This document shows, in pieces, positions 44,677 through 53,083 of a stretch of 64,000 nt of DNA. Position numbers and translations under genes: made by a program. A model generated the notes under the pieces. It was not told the DNA's origin, made no database searches, and was given only the letters and a program-made list of their open reading frames with translations. Numbering within the stretch: position 1 is the first letter of the stretch; each line of letters starts with the position of its first letter. Source of the DNA: Bacteroidaceae bacterium (GTDB taxonomy: Bacteria > Bacteroidota > Bacteroidia > Bacteroidales > Bacteroidaceae); the NCBI GenBank assembly GCA_017509605.1, contig JAFWPH010000052.1, positions 24,644 to 88,643 of the forward strand, read 5' to 3'.

Positions 44677-45528
44677 TTACAGGACCATCTTTTCTATCGG
44701 CAGCACGAGGATGCCTTCAGCACCCAGGGCCTTGAGTTGGCCAATGACCTCCCAGAAGCGCTTTTGGTCAACTACGGTGTGCACGCTGCTCCAGCCTTCT
44801 GTGGCCAGCGACATCACGGTAGGGCTCTTGGCACCGGGCAGAATGTTGATGATGTCCTTCACCTTCTCTGTCGGGGCATTCATCAACACGTATTTCTTGT
44901 CCTCAGCCATTTTCACTGCTTCGATTCGGAAGAGCAGTTCGTCGAGGATGGCTTTTTTCTCTTCGGGAAGGTTCTTGTTGGCGATGAGCAATGCCTCGCT
45001 TTTCATCACCACTTCCACCTCCTTCAGGTTGTTGCTCACAAGGGTGGAACCGCTGCTGACGATATCAAAGATGCCATCGGCAAGTCCGATGCCAGGTGCA
45101 ATCTCCACACTGCCAGTAATCACGTGCACGTTCATCTTCACACCCACCTTCTCCATGAAACGGCGGAGGATGACGGGGTAGGAGGTGGCTATGGTTTTGC
45201 CCTCGAACCATTCCACACCCGTGTATTCCGCGGATTTGGGTATGGCGAGCGACAGACGGCATTTGCTGAAGCCCAGACGTCGGATGATATCGGCGTCCTC
45301 ACCACGCTCGATGAACTCGTTCTCACCCACGATACCGAGGTCGGCCACTCCCGAGGCTACGGTTTGTGGAATGTCGTCGTCGCGGAGATAAAGGATCTCC
45401 ACTGGAAAATTGCTGCTCTCCATGAGCAGGGTGCGCTTCACGTTGCTGACCTTGATGTCGGCTTCTGCAAGCAGTGACATAGTGTCTTCAAACAAACGGC
45501 CTTTTGACTGTACGGCTATTCTTAACAT
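44677..45528 (-). CDS. hisG: ATP phosphoribosyltransferase, long form
   Basis: A 283-residue HisG of the long type, which makes phosphoribosyl-ATP from ATP and PRPP, the first and feedback-inhibited step of histidine synthesis. The N-terminal LRIAVQSKGRLFEDT and DLGIVGENEF, and the PRPP-binding DIVSSGSTL, are intact. The C-terminal 75 residues (VLMNAPTEKVKDI, LPGAKSPTVM) are the ACT-like histidine-binding domain, so no HisZ partner is needed. The ATG at 45528 is preceded by about 275 nt of leader with a His-rich peptide and a terminator. Confidence 0.97.
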   Translation of the reverse strand: MLRIAVQSKGRLFEDTMSLLAEADIKVSNVKRTLLMESSNFPVEILYLRDDDIPQTVASGVADLGIVGENEFIERGEDADIIRRLGFSKCRLSLAIPKSAEYTGVEWFEGKTIATSYPVILRRFMEKVGVKMNVHVITGSVEIAPGIGLADGIFDIVSSGSTLVSNNLKEVEVVMKSEALLIANKNLPEEKKAILDELLFRIEAVKMAEDKKYVLMNAPTEKVKDIINILPGAKSPTVMSLATEGWSSVHTVVDQKRFWEVIGQLKALGAEGILVLPIEKMVL

Positions 45529-45563
45529 AATGGTCTATGGTGTTATTGATTATTCTCTTTTAA

Positions 45564-45627
45564 AATAGTTCGACCAGTTTGACTAGTTCGACTAGTTTTT
45601 GCTAGTTTGACTAGTTTTACTAGTATT
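45564..45627. repeat. 9-bp periodic intergenic repeat, ACTAGT type, in the his leader
   Basis: Seven units: AATAGTTCG, ACCAGTTTG, ACTAGTTCG, ACTAGTTTT, one 10-base unit TGCTAGTTTG, ACTAGTTTT and ACTAGTATT. It lies between the attenuator terminator and hisG, so it is in the untranslated leader of the full-length his mRNA. Confidence 0.9.
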
Positions 45628-45646
45628 TTGCTGGTTTTGGTTTTCT

Positions 45647-45682
45647 AAAGAAAAAGAGCCTGCCATTGTCTTCGGCAAGCTC
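45647..45682 (-). terminator. Attenuator terminator of the his operon
   Basis: On the minus strand GAGCTTGCC pairs with GGCAGGCTC (nine pairs, one G-U, loop nine), followed by TTTTTCTTT. It lies inside the leader, 120 nt before hisG, and not at the end of any gene. A competing pairing of CGGGAGC (45731-45737) with GCTTGCCG (45673-45680) would disrupt its 5' arm. Confidence 0.8.
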
Positions 45683-45743
45683 CTTTCATTACTGTATGTC
45701 CTTTGTCTTCAGTTCAGCATCAGTAGTGCGGCTCCCGATTGAT

Positions 45744-45788
45744 TCAGAAGATGCAATGGTGGTGATGGTGAATGTTGAGGATAAACAT
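45744..45788 (-). CDS. hisL: His operon leader peptide (MFILNIHHHHHCIF)
   Basis: A 14-codon ORF with five consecutive His codons (CAC CAT CAC CAC CAT), about 16 nt past the predicted transcription start and directly ahead of the antiterminator and terminator that precede hisG. Ribosome stalling at the His codons when charged tRNA-His is scarce would leave the CGGGAGC element free, seven nt past the stop codon. That element can pair with the terminator 5' arm and allow read-through. A ribosome that reaches the stop would cover it, and the terminator would form. The name hisL follows the enteric analogue. Confidence 0.85.
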   Translation of the reverse strand: MFILNIHHHHHCIF

Positions 45789-45810
45789 AGTTCGTTGTTG
45801 AAATTTTTTG

Positions 45811-45842
45811 CAAAATTACACCTTTTTGATGAATTATGCAAT
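45811..45842 (-). promoter_or_regulatory. Promoter of the his operon
   Basis: On the minus strand TAATTTTG (45811-45818) is a full -7 box; ATTG at 45839-45842 is a one-mismatch -33 box 20 bp upstream. The predicted start near 45804 is just before the leader peptide ATG at 45788. Confidence 0.75.
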
Positions 45843-45871
45843 CTTTTTGATACTTTTTTGAGTAATCTGAC

Positions 45872-46020
45872 ATCTCCAGGCAACCCAGGTAATCTGGATA
45901 GAAGGGATTCTTCGGACGATTCGGACAGCTCGGGGAAGTTTGTTTTGTCTCCTCATGCCAGTCGGGCCAGCTGGATGATTCCGGCTGGCCCGACTGGTCT
46001 GATTGCTCTGACTGTTATGC
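45872..46020. repeat. Degenerate 9-bp periodic tract with embedded inverted repeat
   Basis: Seven units ATCTCCAGG, CAACCCAGG, TAATCTGGA, TAGAAGGGA, TTCTTCGGA, CGATTCGGA and CAGCTCGGG share GG at the same phase of a 9-bp period. The second part (from 45957) keeps a weaker 9-bp phase: CTGGCCCGA, CTGGTCTGA, TTGCTCTGA, CTGTTATGC. No coding frame is credible here. Confidence 0.6.
45958..45997. repeat. Perfect 14-bp inverted repeat
   Basis: CCAGTCGGGCCAGC (45958-45971) and its exact complement at 45984-45997, loop 12. It lies 30 bp past the stop of the gene at 46026 on the minus strand but has no T run. It could be a weak terminator, an mRNA-stabilising hairpin or a protein-binding site. Confidence 0.7.
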
Positions 46021-46025
46021 TTGTT

Positions 46026-46445
46026 TTAGTGGCGACTGGCCATGAAACGTGGTGCCTGTGGTGTGTGCCTCTGTGGATGGATCGCATTCTTGTCGGCAAG
46101 GTAGTCCTGATACTGCTGGAAGTTAAGGATCTTCTGGAGTGCGAGTTCGTATGCGATGTTGGCCTTCTGCATCATTCCTGCCTGGCGATTTCTAACCGTG
46201 CGCTTGTTGGTTGAGTTGCTGGCTGCAGGAGAGTTGTCGGCGATGATCTGTGCCAGTTTCTCGTTGATCTCATACACCTGCTTGGTCTGCTTCTTGCTCA
46301 GTCCGTAGCGGTTGGCCATCTGTTCTGTGCGGTGCTGCACAAATTCCTTCTCGTTGAATCCCTTGACTTCTGATGTGGGGTTGGCTGCGAAAGCTGATGC
46401 GTTGAGGATGAAAGCCGATATGATAGAAAGGATGAAAGTTTTCAT
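46026..46445 (-). CDS. Small exported helical protein (DUF4890-like)
   Basis: A 139-residue protein with a signal peptide (ends near residue 21, SAFAA) and a helical, basic body (EFVQHRTEQMANRYGLSKKQTKQVYEIN split across 33-60, then MQKANIAYELALQKIL). The motifs resemble small periplasmic DUF4890/Spy-like proteins of Bacteroidales. The start at 46445 begins the signal; the frame is open 48 codons more without one. A chaperone or stress role is only analogy. Confidence 0.65.
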   Translation of the reverse strand: MKTFILSIISAFILNASAFAANPTSEVKGFNEKEFVQHRTEQMANRYGLSKKQTKQVYEINEKLAQIIADNSPAASNSTNKRTVRNRQAGMMQKANIAYELALQKILNFQQYQDYLADKNAIHPQRHTPQAPRFMASRH

Positions 46446-46633
46446 AATGTTGTTTTGTTTTTTAATTGTTGAACTTGTTGTTAATGTCTCTGTTTTTTTA
46501 GTTGCAACTGTCTTTTTGATGTTCCATCTTGAAAATGGTTTAGTCGAAAATTCATCTTTTTCATGTTTTAACGAATTTTCAGAAATCAAGCTTCCTTTTA
46601 TCCGATGTTATCAGAGGACCTTTTCTATACAGC

Positions 46634-46673
46634 ATAAGCTTGTGTTACATATCATCGTGTAACACAAGCTTAT
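46634..46673. repeat. Perfect 16-bp inverted repeat
   Basis: ATAAGCTTGTGTTACA (46634-46649) and its exact complement (46658-46673) with an 8-base loop, in the 289-bp gap between the acyltransferase and the small exported protein gene. No T run on either strand. The rest of the gap shows no gene. Confidence 0.85.
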
Positions 46674-46734
46674 CTGATGTGTATTTTCTTGTTTTTTTAA
46701 TTGGTTATGAAGGGACGATGGTCTTTAGGAAGGT

Positions 46735-47742
46735 TTAATTCCTGCCTGTTATCCACCTCAGATACTTGGATTGGAAGATTTTCACCAACAGAACACAGGT
46801 GATGAGTTCAGACACATAGACTACCAGCACGAAGAATAGGAACTGCCTTAATCTATCGGGTAAGATGAGCGCGTGATAATAGACAATGAAGGCATAAAGG
46901 GGGCAAAAGTGAAGCCCATAGATGATCAAGGAGTTTTTCCCGAAGTATTCCAAAACGGCATTGCTGTTCCAAACTTGGCATAATCGCAGGACGGTGAACG
47001 AACCCGAAACGGAAAGGATGATGAAGAGCGGCAATTGTCTGAGGCTGACATTCATAATGGCTGTATAAACTGGAATGTTAAGGCCAAGCAGCAACAATAA
47101 CCCGAAGACAGGTATATATATGTATGGGCTGTATTTCATCAGTCGGTCATATAGACGTGGGTTCTTTTTCAGCCAGTAACCTAAAGCCACAAAAAAGCAC
47201 GACCCGGTGGACTGACGGATGGCGAGAGGGTTGTGGCCGATATTTAATTGGTTGAGGATAATAGCCAGAACGAGCATGACTAAAGTGATGACGAGGATTG
47301 CAATGTCGTTATGCGTGGCTCGTCTCAAGAGATAGACAACAGCCTTCGAGAAGGCCAGTGCGTTCAGAAACCATAGGGTGGTGCATGGTTCGGTGAAAAA
47401 AAACGTCTTGTATCTGGCCCATGTGAAATCGGAAAAATACACCGCATCGAATGTTGCTTGCAGCAGTTCAAAAACCATCCACGGTATGATAATCTGCCTG
47501 ATGATCTTCTTGAAAAACAGCTTCCACTCGGTCTCAAAAGTGGAGCAGTAGCCAGAAACCAAGAAAAAGCACTGCATGAAAAACGCAGTGTAAATACCTT
47601 GCCATGAGAAGATGGCATAGGAAAAAGGGGAGGTGATACCGATTCTACTGAAAGCACTGCCGAAATGGTGCAACACCACAAGCAAGATCAGGATGCCTTT
47701 GGCAAGGTCGAGATAGTGGATACGCTTAATGGGTGGCATCAA
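46735..47742 (-). CDS. Acyltransferase family 3 membrane protein
   Basis: A 335-residue integral membrane protein with about ten helices that matches the acyltransferase-3 (OafA/OatA) family. These enzymes O-acetylate sugars or peptidoglycan. The N-terminal IHYLDLAKGILILLVVLHHFG holds the two family features: the Asp in the first helix and the catalytic His pair (LHHFG, about residues 22-26). SGYC and the following basic loop are also typical. Its ATG overlaps the MscS stop by four bases (ATGA), so it belongs to that transcript. Substrate unknown. Confidence 0.8.
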   Translation of the reverse strand: MMPPIKRIHYLDLAKGILILLVVLHHFGSAFSRIGITSPFSYAIFSWQGIYTAFFMQCFFLVSGYCSTFETEWKLFFKKIIRQIIIPWMVFELLQATFDAVYFSDFTWARYKTFFFTEPCTTLWFLNALAFSKAVVYLLRRATHNDIAILVITLVMLVLAIILNQLNIGHNPLAIRQSTGSCFFVALGYWLKKNPRLYDRLMKYSPYIYIPVFGLLLLLGLNIPVYTAIMNVSLRQLPLFIILSVSGSFTVLRLCQVWNSNAVLEYFGKNSLIIYGLHFCPLYAFIVYYHALILPDRLRQFLFFVLVVYVSELITCVLLVKIFQSKYLRWITGRN

Positions 47743-50183
47743 TCTAAATGCTGGAGGTTCTGAGTCAGTTGCGGGAAGTCGCGCACATGGATGTCGCGTT
47801 GTGGGAATGGTATCTCGATATGGTGGTCGTTGAGTGCCTTGTAGATATGCTCACGCACTTTCCATATCCAGGCGATCTCATCCTTCACCAGCATCCAGAA
47901 GAGTACGACCATATCCACAGAACTGTCACCGAACCGCTGCATGACCACCTTCACGCCGTAGTCGCGTCTGATGAGCGGGTCGCCGTTGCTGTCCACCTCG
48001 TCAATGAGCAGGTCAGTGAGTTCCTTGGTGAGTACCTCTTTCACGAGCGGGAGGTCGGAACCGTATGCAACACCGATGGGCACGTACATCTTCTCGTACT
48101 TGTCGCTCTTGGTCAGGTTCTGGAAGTTTTTGGTGAAGAGCTGGCTGTTGGGGAAGGAGATGACGGCACCGTCGAAGGTGTGCACCTGTGTGCTTTGGTA
48201 GGTGATGCTCTCCACGGTACCACGTACACCCTCGCACTGGATAACGTCACCCACACGGATGCGTCCCGTCATCAGCGACATGCCGTAGAAGAAGTTCTCC
48301 AGCAAGTCCTTCATGGCGAAACCGACACCAGTAGAGAGACCTGCCGTGATGATGGCGATGCCCGATTGGTTGACCTTGAGCAGTGTCATGGACAGGAGGA
48401 TGTAAATACCCCAGACACCGATGGCGATAAGGTTGCGTCCGAGTGTGGTCTGCACCTTGCTCTCTTTGTTGCGCCGGCGGTCGTGGTCGAGATAAAGGTT
48501 CATCAGCAGGTAGTGGAGGTAGCGGAAGACGAAGAAGAGACAGATGACCACAAAGATGGTCTGCAGTGATGCCGTCAGTATGTTCTGGGCTTCCACAAAA
48601 GGTGTGCGTAGCATCTGGATCACCCAGTCGGAGAAATCGAAGACCTCGGATGCGAGCAGCAGCGAGAAGGGGATGGAGAGCACGGTGAGGATGGGTGTGA
48701 CGCATTTGGTGATGAAGTCGAAGAACCAAGTCTGGCGGATATAGTAGCCCTGGTGTTTGTTGCTGAGGTTGCCTCCGGCTTTGGAGATACGTTTCTCCAA
48801 GTAGCGTTTCTCCACCATTTCAAGGATGTCGTAAATTGCGGTGATGGTCTGGATGAACGTGAGCATGAAGAGCCACCAGATGAGCACCTGCACTGCCATC
48901 AGCACGAAGCCCACCCATGCCATGATGGCTGTCACGAACAGGATGATGGCTGAAACCCACGAGCAGATGATGTCGTAACGTGGCACATTCTTCATGCTGC
49001 GGACCAGCGTTATGACTTGCCATATGGTCATGATGATGATGATGGGCGAATAGATGAGGTTCACGATCTCATTGGGCACGAAGAGTATGCGTGTGACGAT
49101 GATGATGAATCCCAGGACGAGGACGGGTGCATAGAGTCGGAAGGCACGGCGGATGCAGTCGCCTGGCACCCTGACGATAAGCGAGATGAGGATGGCTGCC
49201 ACGAGCCAGAAATACTCGATGAGCAGTCCGGAAGCCATGATGAAGAAGTTGTGGCTGGCAAAATAGCGGATGATCATGGCCACGATGGCGAAGGTGGCTG
49301 CGGCTGAAGCTTGGATGAGTGAAGTACGTTTCTTGATGAACTCCTCTCGTGTGCGTATCTTTTTAGGGATGAAGAATCGTATCGCGATGTAGCTGATGAT
49401 GCTGGCGATGATGAGCCAGGACACGAGGAACGAGAAGAGGAAAAGGTAGATGGGGCCGTTCCACTGCGATTTGATGTTGCGGTGTCTCACATATTTCTGC
49501 TCGACCGTGTTGCGGGCGTTCTGATAGTTGAACTTCCACATCGACAGCACCATGGGGTAGGAGTAGTCGCCGTTGCGGAAGATGTCGTCCTTGATACTCT
49601 GGTAGCGTTTCGTGGCATAGTCGTTCATCTTGGCGAGGCGTTCCTTGGTGTTGTCGTAGCGGCTCTCTGCCTCCTTCATGTTGGCTTTCTGTTTGAGGGA
49701 GATCTCGAGGATGGCCTTGGCGGTGCGCAGGCACTCATTGCGGTCAGCCTTCTGCTCGTTGGTCTCGAGTATGAACTCAGGGATGCTCTCAAGGCTGTTG
49801 ATGAGTTCCTTGTAGCGCTCGATGTCGGCGTCGAGTGTGGTCTCAAACCTGGTGAAGGGCATGGTCTGTTTGCTGAAGTTCCGGTATAGTTCCATAGCCT
49901 CGCTGCAGGCGTAGGTGACGTCGAACACGTAGTCGCGTTTCTGGCTGTAGAGCATCAGTGCGATCTGGCTGCTCGTCTTGGCCGACTCTGCCACGCGTCG
50001 GTTCATCATCTGCGCGTTGTTGCGGAACCGTTCCTCTTGTTCCAGTTTGTCGTCATAGCTCTTTTGAAGTTCCACACGGAGGTTAGCTAACGTCTGCGGC
50101 AAGTCTTTTTCCTTGAGCACGGCTTTCATACTGACACTGTAAAGAATCAGCAGAAACAGCGACAAGATGAGTTTCTTTCCCAT
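47739..50183 (-). CDS. Large mechanosensitive channel (MscS family)
   Basis: An 814-residue MscS-type channel that opens under membrane tension. A signal peptide or first helix (about 1-20) is followed by a helical periplasmic domain rich in charged coiled segments (about 25-235). At least eight membrane helices follow between about 245 and 620. The pore and beta domain (GLSTGVGFAMKDLLENFFYG, about 630-650) is followed by the conserved GDVIQCEGVRGTVESI and the cytoplasmic cage. The large N-terminal domain puts it with the MscK/YbdG-like group. Acyltransferase gene overlaps downstream. Confidence 0.9.
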   Translation of the reverse strand: MGKKLILSLFLLILYSVSMKAVLKEKDLPQTLANLRVELQKSYDDKLEQEERFRNNAQMMNRRVAESAKTSSQIALMLYSQKRDYVFDVTYACSEAMELYRNFSKQTMPFTRFETTLDADIERYKELINSLESIPEFILETNEQKADRNECLRTAKAILEISLKQKANMKEAESRYDNTKERLAKMNDYATKRYQSIKDDIFRNGDYSYPMVLSMWKFNYQNARNTVEQKYVRHRNIKSQWNGPIYLFLFSFLVSWLIIASIISYIAIRFFIPKKIRTREEFIKKRTSLIQASAAATFAIVAMIIRYFASHNFFIMASGLLIEYFWLVAAILISLIVRVPGDCIRRAFRLYAPVLVLGFIIIVTRILFVPNEIVNLIYSPIIIIMTIWQVITLVRSMKNVPRYDIICSWVSAIILFVTAIMAWVGFVLMAVQVLIWWLFMLTFIQTITAIYDILEMVEKRYLEKRISKAGGNLSNKHQGYYIRQTWFFDFITKCVTPILTVLSIPFSLLLASEVFDFSDWVIQMLRTPFVEAQNILTASLQTIFVVICLFFVFRYLHYLLMNLYLDHDRRRNKESKVQTTLGRNLIAIGVWGIYILLSMTLLKVNQSGIAIITAGLSTGVGFAMKDLLENFFYGMSLMTGRIRVGDVIQCEGVRGTVESITYQSTQVHTFDGAVISFPNSQLFTKNFQNLTKSDKYEKMYVPIGVAYGSDLPLVKEVLTKELTDLLIDEVDSNGDPLIRRDYGVKVVMQRFGDSSVDMVVLFWMLVKDEIAWIWKVREHIYKALNDHHIEIPFPQRDIHVRDFPQLTQNLQHLD

Positions 50184-50391
50184 GATTGATGATTAATTTG
50201 GTGAATGGGGAATTATTAGAAGGCCCCATAAAGATTTATGATGCAAAAATAACTCTTTATCTCCGAATATGGTGCATGTTTGAATTTGTTTTACTAAATT
50301 CGCATAAAAAATAACCGTTTGGACATGACAAGTCGTGTCCGTTGAGGCCTTGGAAGAAACACCAACACCTCGAACAAACAATGACAGGACT

Positions 50392-51243
50392 ATGAGAATT
50401 ATTGCGGACAGTGGCAGCACGAAGACTGCTTGGGCGCTGATTGAAAACGCCAGAATAGAGTACTTGGAAGGACGTGGCATCAACCCAATCCATCTTGGTA
50501 AGGATGAAATCATCAATATTATAGAAATAGACCTCGTTCCTTTTGTCGGTGACCGAAGGGTTGAAGGGGTCTGGTTTTTTGGCTCAGGATGCACGAAAGA
50601 GAAGATACCAGTGGTGGCCGGTTGTATTGCTGAGGCGCTGGACAATCCCGATGAGGTGTATGTGGACAGCGACATGGTCGGTGCCGCCAAGGCGCTGTGC
50701 GGCGACAAGCCAGGCCTGGCCTGCATACTGGGCACCGGGGCCAATTCCTGTTATTTCGACGGCCGTCAAATCACGGATAATGTGCCGGCTCTGGGATACA
50801 TTCTCGGCGACGAGGGCAGCGGGGCGTATATCGGCAAACGGCTCGTCGGGGATATGTTCAAGCGGCAGTTCACCGACGAACTTTTCGAATGTTTTGTCAA
50901 AGAAACGGGTCTGTCTGCAGCCTCTGTGGTAGAGAAAGTCTATCGCCAGCCTACGCCCAACCTTTTTCTGGCCTCATTGACCACCTTTTGCTCTTCACAT
51001 AGGGATCATCCCCAGATACATGCTTTTCTCCTCGATTGCTTCAGTGAGTTTGTCCGCAGAAACGTGGTGAAATACAGCCAGCTGCATAGAGGCGACAGCG
51101 TCAATTTCGTGGGTTCGGTGGCGTTTTTCTTCCAGCCGGAAATCAGTGAGGCGCTGCATCGCCATGGCTATGAGATGGGCAAGGTGCTGAGGTCGCCTAT
51201 AGAGGGACTGGTGAAAAACTATCTTATCGAGGCTGTCGGATAA
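50392..51243 (+). CDS. N-acetylglucosamine-kinase-like ATPase (BadF/BadG family)
   Basis: A 283-residue ASKHA-fold kinase of the BadF/BadG/BcrA/NAGK family. It begins with the phosphate-binding DSGSTKTAWALI, has the second phosphate motif and GTGANSCYFDG near 120-130, and the adenosine motif DEGSGAYIGKRL. The start at 50392 gives the canonical N-terminus; the open frame 19 codons upstream is not used. The likely substrate is N-acetylglucosamine or a related amino sugar. It stands alone on the plus strand with MltG converging. Confidence 0.87.
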   Translation: MRIIADSGSTKTAWALIENARIEYLEGRGINPIHLGKDEIINIIEIDLVPFVGDRRVEGVWFFGSGCTKEKIPVVAGCIAEALDNPDEVYVDSDMVGAAKALCGDKPGLACILGTGANSCYFDGRQITDNVPALGYILGDEGSGAYIGKRLVGDMFKRQFTDELFECFVKETGLSAASVVEKVYRQPTPNLFLASLTTFCSSHRDHPQIHAFLLDCFSEFVRRNVVKYSQLHRGDSVNFVGSVAFFFQPEISEALHRHGYEMGKVLRSPIEGLVKNYLIEAVG

Positions 51244-51273
51244 GGTCTGCCTTTTATTCCTTTTGTTGTATTA

Positions 51274-52290
51274 TCACTTGATGCCCCGTTCGTTGAGTGC
51301 TTTCACATAGCGTCGGGCATTGGCTTGGTGTTCTGCGTAGGTGACAGCGAAGTTGTGGCTGCCCGAGAAATCCTCTTTGGCGCACATGTAGAGATAATTG
51401 TTGTCCTCGTGGTTGAGCACAGCGTCGAGGCCGGCTATCGACGGGATGCGGATGGGGCCAGGTGGCAGTCCCTTATAAAGATAGGTGTTATAGGGTGAAT
51501 CGACAGCGAGGTGTTTGTTGAGCACACGGCGGATGGTGAAGTCGCCCAAAGCGTAGATCACGGTCGGGTCGCTTTGCAACAGCATGCCTTTCTTCATCCG
51601 GTTGAGGTAGAGTCCTGCGATACGGGGTTTCTCTGGATTGTAGGCCGATTCAGAATCGACGATGCTGGCCAGCGTGGCGACCTGGTTGGCGGTGAGTCCT
51701 AACTGGCGCGCTTTCTCTTTCCGTGTGTCGTTCCAGAAGTTGTCGTTTTCTTTCTTCATGCGCTGTACCAGGTTTTCGGCACTCACGTCCCAGTACATCT
51801 CATAAGTGTTGGGGATGAACATGCCGGGGAAGGTCTGACGGTCAAACCCAAGGCTGGACATCACGCTGTCGCTGGTCAACACCTGTGCGACTTCCGTGGA
51901 GTCGATCATGAGTTGTTTGGCGACACGTGCGGCCAAGTCGCCCATCGTCCTGACGCTGGGCACCACCACATTGACGGGTGATTGGAGATGGTTGCGTACC
52001 GTGCGGAGCACCGACATCATAGAGGCGCCGGTTTCCACCGCATAACGGCCCTTGTAGTTGCCCTTCATGCGGAGCAACTTGGCGCTGAGGTCAAAGCCAA
52101 GGACAGGAGATGGCTGTGTGACTTCAAGGAGTTTCGTCTTCAGCGAGTCAACGTCGTCGTCACGGTCGAGGTAGATATAGGCGGTCTCTTCGTTGTTCAT
52201 CACCGCGCCATACATGCAGTAGGCGAAGTAACCACCCACGCCAATCAGGGCTGTCAGGAGAATCAGAAGTATCAGAAGTACTTTTTTCAT
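51274..52290 (-). CDS. mltG: Endolytic peptidoglycan transglycosylase
   Basis: A 338-residue MltG (YceG) protein that cuts nascent glycan strands and terminates their growth. An N-terminal membrane helix (VLLILLILLTALIGVGGYF, about 3-22), a LysM-like middle domain and the catalytic part: SIVDSESAYNPEKPRIAGLYLNR (Glu about 214), YALGDFTIRRVL and NTYLYKGLPPGPI are present. The leading codons form 9-base repeats because of the Leu-Ile pattern. It ends convergent with the kinase gene. Confidence 0.95.
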   Translation of the reverse strand: MKKVLLILLILLTALIGVGGYFAYCMYGAVMNNEETAYIYLDRDDDVDSLKTKLLEVTQPSPVLGFDLSAKLLRMKGNYKGRYAVETGASMMSVLRTVRNHLQSPVNVVVPSVRTMGDLAARVAKQLMIDSTEVAQVLTSDSVMSSLGFDRQTFPGMFIPNTYEMYWDVSAENLVQRMKKENDNFWNDTRKEKARQLGLTANQVATLASIVDSESAYNPEKPRIAGLYLNRMKKGMLLQSDPTVIYALGDFTIRRVLNKHLAVDSPYNTYLYKGLPPGPIRIPSIAGLDAVLNHEDNNYLYMCAKEDFSGSHNFAVTYAEHQANARRYVKALNERGIK

Positions 52291-52324
52291 TGGTAATTAT
52301 GAAGATTCGGTGGGGTGTTCAGTT

Positions 52325-53032
52325 TTATTTGCTCAAGGCATCGAAGTGTTCCTTTGCCTTGTTGTGGCCTTGTGCGGCAGCTTTGGCGAACCACTCCTTG
52401 GCCTTTTCGAGGTCGCGTTCCACGTATTTTCCATCCTCATAGATGAGGCCGAGGAAATACTGGGCGTAGGGGTCGCCTTTCTCCGCTTCCTTTCTGACGA
52501 TGGCCACAGCGTTGGCGTTCAACTGCTTCTGATAGGGCGTGAGCTCATTTTTCTCAATATCTATGGCGTCGTCGTACCATCTTTTCGCCTCCACGGTGTC
52601 CGCTTCCACTCCTTCTCCACGGGCGTAGCAACGGCCCACATAGTACATGGCAGACTGATGGCCATGAGCCGCAGCCTTTCGGAACCATGACAGGGCAGTG
52701 GGGAAGTCCTGTGCCACTCCCTTTCCATCGTAATAGCAAAGGCCCAGTTTATACTGTGCAGAATCGAAATCCTGCTCTGCCGACTTGGTGAACCATTCTA
52801 TGCACTTGCGCATGTTCTCAGGTTCCAAGCCTCTGTTCTGATAGATGCACGCCAGTTTATACTGCGCGTAAGCATTGCCACTGCGGGCGATTTCTATCAA
52901 CGCTTCCAGCCCCTCGTCGGACGATGGCTGCATGAACTGATAGACGCTGTTCTTGTTATTCTGTGCCGAGATTGCCGACATGAGGAAGAAGGCAGTCAGC
53001 AGCACCGGCATTCTGAATGGATTTTGTCTCAT
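52325..53032 (-). CDS. Exported Sel1-repeat protein
   Basis: A 235-residue protein with a signal peptide (about 1-23, AISAQ) and five or six Sel1-like repeats of about 36 residues, such as AYAQYKLACIYQNRG, DSAQYKLGLCYYDGKGVAQD and PYAQYFLGLIYEDGKYVERD, ending in KEWFAKAAAQGH. Sel1 repeats are helical protein-interaction modules. It starts upstream of mltG by 34 bp on the same strand, so it is likely co-transcribed. Partner unknown. Confidence 0.9.
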   Translation of the reverse strand: MRQNPFRMPVLLTAFFLMSAISAQNNKNSVYQFMQPSSDEGLEALIEIARSGNAYAQYKLACIYQNRGLEPENMRKCIEWFTKSAEQDFDSAQYKLGLCYYDGKGVAQDFPTALSWFRKAAAHGHQSAMYYVGRCYARGEGVEADTVEAKRWYDDAIDIEKNELTPYQKQLNANAVAIVRKEAEKGDPYAQYFLGLIYEDGKYVERDLEKAKEWFAKAAAQGHNKAKEHFDALSK

Positions 53033-53083
53033 TGTATCGTGTGAATTATGATGAGGAAGGGGTAGGGGCGGTGGAATTTCAGT

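Noticed and set aside
45666..46214. Long plus-strand ORF across the his leader region
   Set aside because: It runs antisense to the leader peptide, attenuator and small exported gene, with no promoter or family likeness; the 9-bp periodicity explains the open frame.
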